Source of the DNA: Rheinheimera salexigens
GTDB lineage: Bacteria > Pseudomonadota > Gammaproteobacteria > Enterobacterales > Alteromonadaceae
NCBI RefSeq assembly: GCF_001752395.1
Contig: NZ_MKEK01000001.1
Coordinates: forward strand, 1,237,258-1,301,257
DNA: 64,000 bases
Reading direction: 5' to 3'
Made by a program: the position numbers and the translations under genes. Positions within the stretch are counted from its first letter, which is position 1. Each line of letters begins with the position of its first letter. Of this stretch, positions 31,428-41,485 are shown piece by piece. The notes beneath the pieces are model-generated. The model was not told where the DNA came from. It saw nothing but the letters and a program-made list of their open reading frames with translations, and did not search any database.

Positions 31428-31547
31428 AAGTATATATACGGTTCGGTATACCCACACTAACACGCCGTAAACCCATCCCTGGGGGCTCACTTCCGCCCAT
31501 CCAGGGCTAATGGTTAGTTTAGGGTAAAACCGAACCTCAAAAATTTA
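31428..31547. repeat. Palindromic intergenic repeat element, copy 2
   Basis: Arms GGTTCGGTATACCC (31440-31453) and GGGTAAAACCGAACC (31522-31536), with the same inner CCCTGGGGGC ... CCAGGG hairpin and flanks as copy 1. Differences from copy 1 are a few substitutions and a two-base deletion. It again lies between convergent genes (pseudouridine synthase and yaiI). Confidence 0.85.
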
Positions 31548-31598
31548 TCTTAGCCAGTCCATTCAATTAACTAAACACTTAACACTCAACGCTTAAAA

Positions 31599-32048
31599 CT
31601 ATCCGCTATAGCGCTGCAGCAAGGCATCTAACTTATTAGCAAAAGCTTGCCTATCGCTTTGGTTTAATGGCGGTGGACCACCGGTATGCACGCCACTACC
31701 ACGTAGGTTATCCATAAAATCCCGCATAGTGAGTTTTTGCTTAATGGTATCGTGGCTATATAGCTCACCACGCGGGTTTAATGCATAGCCATTTTTTTCT
31801 AATACCTCAGCAGCTAGCGGGATATCAGCAGTGATCACTAAGTCACCTGCTTCACAGCGGCGGACTATTTCATTATCAGCTTCATCAAAGCCATGGGATA
31901 CTTGTAACGCCGAAATAAAGCGCGAAGGCGGCACTTTAATTAACTGATTAGCCACTAAAATAGTCTGAATTTGTTTGCGCTCTGCCGCGCGAAAAATAAT
32001 TTCTTTAATTACTACTGGGCAGGCATCAGCATCTACATATATTTTCAT
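31599..32048 (-). CDS. yaiI: YaiI/YqxD family (UPF0178) protein
   Basis: 149-residue protein of the NYN/PIN-like nuclease superfamily. Conserved features are [17 protein letters not shown] at the N-terminus, [26 protein letters not shown] and LNPRGELYS followed by [19 protein letters not shown]. The aspartates in VDADACP and ITADIP form the likely metal site. A catalytic activity has not been firmly shown for this family. Separate unit downstream of aceK on the same strand, 110 bases away. Confidence 0.93.
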   Translation of the reverse strand: MKIYVDADACPVVIKEIIFRAAERKQIQTILVANQLIKVPPSRFISALQVSHGFDEADNEIVRRCEAGDLVITADIPLAAEVLEKNGYALNPRGELYSHDTIKQKLTMRDFMDNLRGSGVHTGGPPPLNQSDRQAFANKLDALLQRYSG

Positions 32049-32158
32049 ATAACCTATATTTTCTGTTAAGCGTAAAATGAAACTGCGTATTGTAAGTATT
32101 GAATGGATTGTAGCATAACCCGCTTATTCGCTTAGGTTAACTAAGACCCGCTAAGGCA

Positions 32159-33883
32159 TCAATAATCATGATAAAAGCGGGTTTCATCTGGGTATGGATA
32201 AATATCTTCAACTAAGCCTTGGCGTATATTTTGTTGTTTAAGTTGCCAGTATTTAGCATCTAAAAGCTCGGGGTGCTTATCAAATAGCAACGCGCGGATG
32301 CTAGGCTGTGGAGTGACGAAAGTAGCCATTTGTTCAGGAAATACATCACCGGGTGCTGCACAGACCGTACCCTCAGCAAACATAGCATCTTCATAGTTAT
32401 CCGTTTTTGGAAAACTTCTAAAGTTAACATCAAGCATATATTGCACTTCATCATAGTCATAAAACACTACGCGTTTATGCCGAGTGACGCCAAAGTTTTT
32501 TAGTAGCATATCGCCAGGGAAAATATTAGCGGCGATCATTTCTTTAATCGCATTGCCATAGTCATCCATAATTATCGCTTGCTCGGCATCAGAGGCTTGG
32601 TCTAAATATAAATTAAGAGGCAGCATGCGCCGTTCAATATATAAATGCTTAATAATCACTAAGTCATCTTCAATCGTCATTGAGCCGGCAATTGATTGCT
32701 CTAGCTCGGTGAGTAACTCGGCAGAAAAGCGACTTTTGGGGAGGGCAACATAAGAGTATTCTAAGGTGTCAGCCATACGACCCACTCGGTCATGCTTTTT
32801 AACTAAAAAGTAGCGTGCTTTAACCGTTTCACGACCAAACTCTTTACTAGGTGCAAATTTATCCCGAATCACTTTAAACACGTAGGGAAACGAGGGTAGG
32901 GTAAATACCATCATCACCATGCCGCGGATACCTGGGGCAGCTACAAACTGATCTTTGCTTTGGCCTAAATGGGTTAATAACTCGCGATAAAATTCGGTTT
33001 TACCTTGTTTATGTAATCCGATGCAGGCATATAATTCTGCTAATGTTTTATGCGGTAATATTTCACGTAAAAAATGGACTAAAGCCGAAGGTACTTGGGT
33101 AGCCACCATAAAGTATGCCCGCGAAAAACCAAAAATAATGGTCATTTGCATCGGGTCAGTAACTAAAGTGTCAATAAATAACCCCCTGTTCTCATTGTGT
33201 AAAACAGGAATAATAAAAGGTTGCTGACCATCAGGAGTCACCGCGCGACCAACAATATACGCGGCTTTATTACGAAAAAACAAACAGGTTAAGATATCAA
33301 ATCTAATTTGATAAATAGCGCGTTTACCATGGCTAGATTGGGCGATAAAGTGCTGTACCATTAACCGAATATCACGATCTAAATCAATAAAAGGCGTAGC
33401 AAAGTTAAAGCTGGCAATAATCTGGCGTAAAGTGGCTTTTAAACCATCTTGAGCCGGAAAGTAACTTTGATATACCGAGGCAATAGGGGCGGGTAAGCAT
33501 TGTTTATTTAGCGTCGACTCAACAAAAATATTATTATTATGGAAGTATTTACGATCAAATAGGTGACAAAATACCGAGTTATAAAATGTTTCGGCTAATT
33601 CTGCTTGCGGGTGAAAAGTTAAGCACTCTATATAATGTTGCTTAACTTGTTGCCATAAAGCTTCATTTAAACATTCATCAGGTAATTGCTGCTTTAACTG
33701 GGCGATAGTTTCATTAACTCGCAAATCATAAAAGGAAATACGCTGTGAACTATCGCGCTGATAAGCCTGCCAATCAGCTAACTCAAAGCGCTGCTTGGCT
33801 TTGGCGGTAATGGCTTGAAATAAATTAAAATGGCGACGAAAGCCTTTTAAAATAATTTCTGCAACTCGTTTCGGCTGATTCAT
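32159..33883 (-). CDS. aceK: Isocitrate dehydrogenase kinase/phosphatase
   Basis: Bifunctional enzyme that phosphorylates and dephosphorylates isocitrate dehydrogenase, diverting carbon into the glyoxylate bypass. From ATG 33883 it has 574 residues (E. coli 578); GGGAG lies 4 bases upstream, and the five extra codons to 33898 lack support. Visible are the ATP-loop region FVAAPGIRGMVMMVFTLPSFPYVFK, DKFAPSKEFGRETVKARYFLVKKHDRVGRMADTLEYS, and the catalytic aspartates in GDMLLKNFGVTRHKRVVFYDYDE. Unlike E. coli there is no aceBA upstream, so its expression is separate from the glyoxylate enzymes. Confidence 0.96.
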   Translation of the reverse strand: MNQPKRVAEIILKGFRRHFNLFQAITAKAKQRFELADWQAYQRDSSQRISFYDLRVNETIAQLKQQLPDECLNEALWQQVKQHYIECLTFHPQAELAETFYNSVFCHLFDRKYFHNNNIFVESTLNKQCLPAPIASVYQSYFPAQDGLKATLRQIIASFNFATPFIDLDRDIRLMVQHFIAQSSHGKRAIYQIRFDILTCLFFRNKAAYIVGRAVTPDGQQPFIIPVLHNENRGLFIDTLVTDPMQMTIIFGFSRAYFMVATQVPSALVHFLREILPHKTLAELYACIGLHKQGKTEFYRELLTHLGQSKDQFVAAPGIRGMVMMVFTLPSFPYVFKVIRDKFAPSKEFGRETVKARYFLVKKHDRVGRMADTLEYSYVALPKSRFSAELLTELEQSIAGSMTIEDDLVIIKHLYIERRMLPLNLYLDQASDAEQAIIMDDYGNAIKEMIAANIFPGDMLLKNFGVTRHKRVVFYDYDEVQYMLDVNFRSFPKTDNYEDAMFAEGTVCAAPGDVFPEQMATFVTPQPSIRALLFDKHPELLDAKYWQLKQQNIRQGLVEDIYPYPDETRFYHDY

Positions 33884-34081
33884 GGCGCTCCCAGCCAATA
33901 AATAGAATAATCTTCACTGTAATCAGTTAAGCCGTTAATTACTAGGCACAACGGGTTGATTATAGATTATTTTGTAAAACTAAAAAACGCTAGAATGCGG
34001 TCGTAATTGGTTAAGATGTTAAACGAACGCACTAAAATTGGACTATAATAGGCGCGGTTTAATTTATCTAAGTCTATTTTT

Positions 34082-35023
34082 ATGCTGACACACCCTGCTA
34101 TTAAAGATGGCCGTTTTTGGCTATTTAGTGCATTAGCCGTACTTTGTTTATTTCCTATAATTAGTTCACCTATCGCCTTAATTTTAGGCTTTTTATTAGC
34201 TTCATTTGGCCTATTACCGAAATCAATCAATATAGCGGCTTTGACACCTGCTTTGTTGTCCATTTCCATTGTGGGGTTAGGCTTTGGTATTCATTTGCAA
34301 CAAGCAATTGAGATTAGTCAGCAAAGCTTACCGTTAGTAGTGGGTTCTATTGTATTTACCTTAGTACTGGGGCTAATACTCACTAAGTTACTAAAACTTG
34401 ACCAAAAAACCGGCTATCTAATTGGTGCCGGTACTGCAATTTGTGGTGGTAGCGCTATAGCAGCCGTAGCACCAGCAATTAAAGCTAAAGCTGAGCAGAT
34501 AGCTATCGCGTTAGCGTGCGTCTTTGTGCTTAACTCCATTGCTTTATTTGTTTTTCCGCTGGTAGGTCATTACTTAGAGTTGTCGCAATATGACTTTGGT
34601 TTATGGAGTGCCATTGCTATTCATGACACCTCTTCCGTTGTCGGTGCGGCATCTAGTTATGGCGATCAAGCGTTAGAAGTGGCGACGACCACTAAATTAG
34701 CCCGGGCTTTATGGATAGTGCCAGTGGCATTAATATCGTCCATGGCATTTGGGGGTAACAGTAAATCTATCCGCATACCTGGCTTTATCTTGGCTTATAT
34801 TGCAGCCATTCTAATTAGTTATTTTTTACCGCAATTTAGCTCATTTTATGATGTGTTGTTTGCTATTTCTAAACGTACCTTAGTAGTGTGTTTGTTCTTT
34901 ATTGGTGCCGGTATTACCCTGCGAAAAATGCGTGACGCTGGGGCTAAACCAATGATTTTAGCGGTACTACTATGGATAGCCATTGCGGTTAGTTCGTTAG
35001 CCTATATTACGATGGTAAATTAA
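34082..35023 (+). CDS. YeiH family putative sulfate exporter, inner membrane
   Basis: 313 residues with about ten hydrophobic helices and the UPF0324/YeiH signature: IGAGTAICGGSAIAAVAPAI (around residue 119), IAIHDTSSVVGAASSYG, TKLARALWIVP and the terminal RTLVVCLFFIGAGI. Members are annotated as sulfate exporters, but transport data are thin. The start ATG 34082 leaves a normal cytoplasmic N-terminus. A LysR regulator often sits beside yeiH; none does here. It converges on gltD. Confidence 0.87.
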   Translation: MLTHPAIKDGRFWLFSALAVLCLFPIISSPIALILGFLLASFGLLPKSINIAALTPALLSISIVGLGFGIHLQQAIEISQQSLPLVVGSIVFTLVLGLILTKLLKLDQKTGYLIGAGTAICGGSAIAAVAPAIKAKAEQIAIALACVFVLNSIALFVFPLVGHYLELSQYDFGLWSAIAIHDTSSVVGAASSYGDQALEVATTTKLARALWIVPVALISSMAFGGNSKSIRIPGFILAYIAAILISYFLPQFSSFYDVLFAISKRTLVVCLFFIGAGITLRKMRDAGAKPMILAVLLWIAIAVSSLAYITMVN

Positions 35024-35044
35024 ACCATAAATGTAGCTTAAGCC

Positions 35045-35072
35045 GTCGCCCCATGCACTGACTTGGGGCGAC
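35045..35072. terminator. Hairpin between convergent yeiH and gltD
   Basis: GTCGCCCCA / TGGGGCGAC, a 9-bp GC-rich stem with a 10-base loop, 21 bases after the yeiH stop. No T-run on either strand; position suggests a transcript end. Followed by a short imperfect direct repeat of CACTGTCATCAC. Confidence 0.45.
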
Positions 35073-35108
35073 AGTCATAACCACTGTCATCACCAATGTC
35101 ATCACCAC

Positions 35109-36538
<1,430 letters not shown>

Positions 36539-36549
36539 TTAATATTAAG

Positions 36550-39500
36550 TTACATGGCTTGGACTCGTAACTCAGCTGATGAGCGAGCGCGATGTCCTAA
36601 TAAGGTATTTACATCACTAGTTTTTGGTTTAACTAGCTTAAACTGGGCTAAATAATGGCTAAAATTATTCAGGATATGTTGCGCTTTAGCACTGCCGGTT
36701 TGTTCAACATGTTGGTGTAGTAAACTGCGCAGATGCTCTTGCAATATAGGCGTAGCAACTTCTAAGGCTTCAACTAATTCGGCATTAAGCCGCAGCTCAA
36801 GATCGGCTGACTCATCCAGTAAATATGCAAAGCCGCCCGTCATGCCGGCGCCAAAGTTAATACCAGTAGCCCCTAGTAAAACCACCACACCACCGGTCAT
36901 ATATTCACAGCCGTTATCACCACAGCCCTCTACCACCGCAATAGCACCTGAGTTTCGCACCGCAAAACGTTCACCCACCGAGCCGGCTGCATAAAAATAG
37001 CCGCCGGTAGCACCGTATAAACAGGTGTTACCCGCTATGGTAAAGCCGGGCTTAGCATACTGAGCACCGCGATGCGGATACAAGGCCAACTGTCCCCCGG
37101 TCATGCCTTTGCCTACATAGTCATTCGCATCACCTTGCAGTGACATATGTAAACCACCGGTATTCCATACCCCAAAACTTTGGCCGGCAGTACCGGTAAA
37201 ATTTAATTGAATAGGATGGGTGGCCATGCCTTGGTTACCGTGGATACTAGCAATTAAGCCAGATAATGCGGCACCTACCGAACGGTCAGTGTTTTGAATA
37301 GGTAAATTAATATGACCGCCGCTTTTGTGTCGGATCATCTGCTCGCACTTGGCTAGTAATAGCTGATTAAGCTTGCCTTGATCCAACGGGGTATTATTTT
37401 GCACACAAAATAGCGCTTGTGCTGACTTAACTCCGCTAGCCGCTAGGATAGGAGTAAGGTTTAGCCTGGCTTGCTTTTGGGTTTCAGCGGCTTTGATGTC
37501 AAGTAAATCGGTACGACCAATTAATTGGGTTAGCTCTGTTACGCCAAGTTGGGCCATTAACTGTCGAGTCTCTTCAGCAATAAAGCTAAAGTAATTCATT
37601 ACTCGTTCTGGTAAGCCCGTAAAATGATCTCGTCTTAGAGTTTCATCTTGGGTAGCAACACCCGTTGCACAGTTATTTAAATGGCAGATGCGTAAAAATT
37701 TACAGCCTAAAGCCACCATGGGGCCCGTACCAAATCCAAAGCTTTCGGCGCCTAAAATAGCGGCTTTAACGACATCTAAACCGGTTTTTAAACCGCCATC
37801 AACTTGCAAGCGAATGCGATCTCTTAAGCCATTCTCAACTAAGGCTTGATGCACTTCAGCTAAACCTAGCTCCCATGGGCTACCGGCATATTTTACTGAG
37901 CTTTGTGGGCTGGCACCGGTGCCACCATCGTAGCCCGACACGGTTATTAAATCGGCATAGGCTTTAGCCACACCGGTGGCAATTGTTCCTATCCCTGGTT
38001 CTGAGACTAGTTTTACCGAAACTAATGCTTTGGGATTAACTTGCTTTAAATCAAAGATCAGCTGGGCTAAATCTTCTATAGAATAGATATCGTGATGCGG
38101 TGGCGGTGAAATTAAAGTAACGCCCGGTACTGAGTATCGCAACCTTGCAATTTCAGCGGTTACTTTTTCTCCTGGTAACTGGCCACCTTCACCAGGCTTA
38201 GCGCCTTGAGCCAGTTTAATTTGGATCACTTCGGCATTAACTAAATAATGGGCCGTGACGCCAAAGCGACCGGAAGCCACCTGTTTAATTTTAGAGTTTT
38301 TCTCAGTGGCAAAACGCCGAGGATCTTCACCACCTTCACCAGAATTAGACCTCCCGCCTAAACGATTCATGGCAATAGCTAAGGCTTCATGCGCTTCGGG
38401 GCTTAGGGCACCAATCGACATAGCTGCGCTATCAAAACGGCGATATAAACTAGTGGCACTTTCAACGGTATCTAAAGCGATAGGCTCATGGCTAGGCTTG
38501 ATACTAAATAAATCCCGTAAATGGGTGATAGGGCGTTCATTTACTAATTGACTATAGCGTTGATAGTCTTCATATCGTCCGGAATAAACCGCCTTTTGTA
38601 AGCTAAGCACCACATCTGGGTTATAGGCATGATATTCCCCATCATGCACATACTTTAAGAGACCACCATGATTTACCGCTTTGCGTTTTAACCATGCCTG
38701 TTTAGCTAATTGCTGTAAATCCTGCTCGATATGCAAAAAGCTGGCGCCGGAAATTCTGGACAGCAAATCGCTAAAGCAAAGCTGCATCACATCCTCAGCT
38801 AGACCGATTATTTCAAATAAACTGGCACAACGGTAACTTGCGATGGTTGAAATGCCCATTTTGGACATGATTTTATACAAGCCTTTATTAATACCTTTGC
38901 GATAATTTAATACTGCTTGGCGGGCTTCAAGATTAATTTGACCCTTATTAACCAATTGCTCAACGGTTTCGTAGGCCATAAATGGATAAATAGCGGTAGC
39001 ACCTAAGCCAAGTAAGACGGCAAAGTGATGTGAATCACGGGCAGCGGCGGTTTCGACAATAATATTAGCATCGCAACGCAGTTGCTCCTGCACTAAAGCT
39101 TGCTGTACGGCGCCAACCGCCATGGCCACTGGGATCGGCAGTTGCTCTGGATCAATATCGCGATCAGATAAAATAATCACTACCACTTGTTGCTCACGCA
39201 CCGCATTTATAACATTGCTAGTGAGTTGTGCTATCGCTTGGGCTAAATCTTGCTGACTGGGTGCGAAGTTAAGTGAAAATTTTTGCTGCCGATAGTGGTT
39301 TTCATCTGCTTGCTTCAGTTGTTTCAGATCAGAGTACATTAAAATGGGTGAAGCAAACTGGATCCGCCGGGCATAGCCGGCAGTTTCGGTAAACACATTC
39401 TGCTCGCGGCCAATGCTTGTCGCGAGCGACATAACATGAGCTTCGCGTAACGGATCGATAGCCGGATTAGTAACCTGGGCAAATTGTTGCCTAAAATAAT

Positions 39501-41013
39501 CAAAAAAGCTGCGAGGCTGGCGCGATAAAACGGCCATGGGGGTATCGTCGCCCATAGAGCCAACCGCCTCTTGACCATCCTTTGCCAGTACGGTAATTAT
39601 CTGCTCTATCTCTTCGTAACTATAATTAAACAGTTTATGATAAATTTTCATGGTGTCGTCAGTGAATAAACGCTGACCAATAAGATCAGTTTCATACTCT
39701 TCATAAGGCACTAAGCGTTGCACATGATTATTCAACCATTGCCGGTAGGGGTGGCGCTGCATTAGCTCTTTATCAATATCATCTGAATGCCAAATTTTTC
39801 CGCTGCTGGTATCTATCGCTAGCATTTCACCTGGGCCAACTCGGCCTTTACTGACCACTTCATCAGGCGTGTAATCCCAAATGCCGACCTCTGAAGCTAA
39901 CGTAATTAGCTTATCGCGGGTAATAACATAGCGGGCAGGGCGCAAGCCATTGCGATCTAAGTTACAAGCAACATGTTTACCATTGGTTAAAACAATACCT
40001 GCTGGGCCGTCCCAAGGTTCCATATGCATGGAATTAAATTCATAAAAAGCTTTTAGGTTATCGTCCATCACTTTATTACTTTGCCATGCTGGTGGCACCA
40101 GTAAGCGCATGGCGCGAAATAAGTCCATACCGCCAGCGAGTAGTAACTCCAACATATTATCTAAAGAGCTGGAATCTGAACCGGTTTGACTAACAAAGGG
40201 GGCGGCATCTTGCAAATCGTGTAATAAAGGTGATCGAAATTTATATTGCCGCGCCCGTGCCCATTGCCGATTACCGGTAATGGTATTAATTTCGCCATTA
40301 TGAGCTAAAAATCGAAACGGTTGGGCTAAGGGCCAACGGGGTAGAGTATTGGTAGAAAAACGTTGATGAAATAAACAAATCGCTGTTTGCAGCCGAATAT
40401 CGGCTAAATCTAAATAATAATGCGGTAAATCTACCGGCATCATTAAGCCTTTAAATACAATTACCAGAGAAGATAAACTGGCTATATAGAATTCATTATC
40501 ATCGAATAAATGTTTTTCAACCCGACGCCGTAACATATATAAGCGCCGCTCTAAATCATGCTCACTCCAGCCGGCTGGCGCATTAACAATAAGCTGAACA
40601 ATATTAGGCATAGAGCTAAGTGCTAAAGGTCCCAATACACTGCTATCAATTGGCACTGTGCGCCAAGCAACTAAGGTTAAAAACTCGCGTTGTACTTGTT
40701 GTTCTATAAAGGCTTTAGCTTGAGCGGTTTTAATAGGGTCTTGGCTAAAGAAAAACATGCCAACACCATATTGTTTAGCCAGTTGCCAATTATTCTCAAG
40801 AGCCAATGCCTGAAAAAAACTATCCGGCTTTTGCAGTAATAAACCACAGCCATCTCCGGTTTTACCATCGGCTGAAATTCCACCACGATGTTGCATTCTA
40901 GCTAAGCCACTGATCGCCGTTCTGACAATTTTATGGCTTGGCACGCCTTCAAGATGGGCTATTAAGCCAAAACCACAATTATCTTTAGCCTGACTATGGT
41001 GGTATAACGTCAT
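36550..41013 (-). CDS. gltB: Glutamate synthase large subunit
   Basis: NADPH-dependent GOGAT alpha subunit: glutamine hydrolysis, ammonia channel and FMN/3Fe-4S synthase site. 1487 residues. An N-terminal class II amidotransferase starts with propeptide and Cys in NCGFGLIAHLEG, RMQHRGG; the central domain follows (about 430-780), then the FMN domain with GGRSNSGEGGEDPRRF, KLAQGAKPGEGGQLPG, VSGYDGGTGASP and the FeS cysteines of CRICHLNNCATGVATQ (written CKFLRICHLNNC). The C-terminal GXGXG helix has GGDNGCEYMTGG-like repeats. GAGG is 6 bases before ATG 41013. It is intact, whereas its partner gltD immediately downstream is frameshifted. Confidence 0.97.
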   Translation of the reverse strand: MTLYHHSQAKDNCGFGLIAHLEGVPSHKIVRTAISGLARMQHRGGISADGKTGDGCGLLLQKPDSFFQALALENNWQLAKQYGVGMFFFSQDPIKTAQAKAFIEQQVQREFLTLVAWRTVPIDSSVLGPLALSSMPNIVQLIVNAPAGWSEHDLERRLYMLRRRVEKHLFDDNEFYIASLSSLVIVFKGLMMPVDLPHYYLDLADIRLQTAICLFHQRFSTNTLPRWPLAQPFRFLAHNGEINTITGNRQWARARQYKFRSPLLHDLQDAAPFVSQTGSDSSSLDNMLELLLAGGMDLFRAMRLLVPPAWQSNKVMDDNLKAFYEFNSMHMEPWDGPAGIVLTNGKHVACNLDRNGLRPARYVITRDKLITLASEVGIWDYTPDEVVSKGRVGPGEMLAIDTSSGKIWHSDDIDKELMQRHPYRQWLNNHVQRLVPYEEYETDLIGQRLFTDDTMKIYHKLFNYSYEEIEQIITVLAKDGQEAVGSMGDDTPMAVLSRQPRSFFDYFRQQFAQVTNPAIDPLREAHVMSLATSIGREQNVFTETAGYARRIQFASPILMYSDLKQLKQADENHYRQQKFSLNFAPSQQDLAQAIAQLTSNVINAVREQQVVVIILSDRDIDPEQLPIPVAMAVGAVQQALVQEQLRCDANIIVETAAARDSHHFAVLLGLGATAIYPFMAYETVEQLVNKGQINLEARQAVLNYRKGINKGLYKIMSKMGISTIASYRCASLFEIIGLAEDVMQLCFSDLLSRISGASFLHIEQDLQQLAKQAWLKRKAVNHGGLLKYVHDGEYHAYNPDVVLSLQKAVYSGRYEDYQRYSQLVNERPITHLRDLFSIKPSHEPIALDTVESATSLYRRFDSAAMSIGALSPEAHEALAIAMNRLGGRSNSGEGGEDPRRFATEKNSKIKQVASGRFGVTAHYLVNAEVIQIKLAQGAKPGEGGQLPGEKVTAEIARLRYSVPGVTLISPPPHHDIYSIEDLAQLIFDLKQVNPKALVSVKLVSEPGIGTIATGVAKAYADLITVSGYDGGTGASPQSSVKYAGSPWELGLAEVHQALVENGLRDRIRLQVDGGLKTGLDVVKAAILGAESFGFGTGPMVALGCKFLRICHLNNCATGVATQDETLRRDHFTGLPERVMNYFSFIAEETRQLMAQLGVTELTQLIGRTDLLDIKAAETQKQARLNLTPILAASGVKSAQALFCVQNNTPLDQGKLNQLLLAKCEQMIRHKSGGHINLPIQNTDRSVGAALSGLIASIHGNQGMATHPIQLNFTGTAGQSFGVWNTGGLHMSLQGDANDYVGKGMTGGQLALYPHRGAQYAKPGFTIAGNTCLYGATGGYFYAAGSVGERFAVRNSGAIAVVEGCGDNGCEYMTGGVVVLLGATGINFGAGMTGGFAYLLDESADLELRLNAELVEALEVATPILQEHLRSLLHQHVEQTGSAKAQHILNNFSHYLAQFKLVKPKTSDVNTLLGHRARSSAELRVQAM

Positions 41014-41081
41014 TATTTACCTCACTCAGACTTTACTGAACATGCTAACAATGTAACTTTATATTCATTATTAACGACTGG

Positions 41082-41095
41082 AAGACACACGTCTT
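41082..41095. promoter_or_regulatory. Short inverted repeat upstream of gltB
   Basis: AAGAC-ACAC-GTCTT, 69 bases upstream of the gltB start. Possible operator; no family assigned. The rest of 41014-41485 is AT-rich divergent upstream sequence for gltB and the cyanophycinase-like gene. Confidence 0.25.
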
Positions 41096-41415
41096 GTTAG
41101 CAGTTAAGCGATTAAATACTTAGCCATCTAAACGCTTACACTTACATATATCCTGCTTTTAAACCTAGCGCAAGTTATTTAAGCCTGTTTTTCGTACGAT
41201 ATGTCGTGGTATTGCTCTTTATCAAAGATTTTAATAAAAACAAAAACAGCTGTTTAAACGCAAAGTCACTTGTGAATATTTATGGTGTTAAGTTGCATTG
41301 TTATTCGCAATGCTAGGTACTGACTTTGTAAGAGTGGGATTAATTGATTGGATTAATTAATATTGTTGTTTGTTGCTAATTGGCAAAGAAGTCAATAAAG
41401 GATAATCTATGGCAT

Positions 41416-41449
41416 TATAATTTATAGGGTAAGTGTCACCTTCGTGACA
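41416..41449 (+). promoter_or_regulatory. -10-like TATAAT and palindrome upstream of the cyanophycinase-like gene
   Basis: TATAAT at 41416-41421 without a good -35 match at 17 bases, followed by the perfect palindrome TGTCAC-CTTC-GTGACA (41434-41449), 36 bases before the start codon. The palindrome overlaps the expected transcription start and could be an operator. Confidence 0.4.
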
Positions 41450-41485
41450 TGATGTTAACTGCGCTTAAGAATAAGAAAGAGAATA

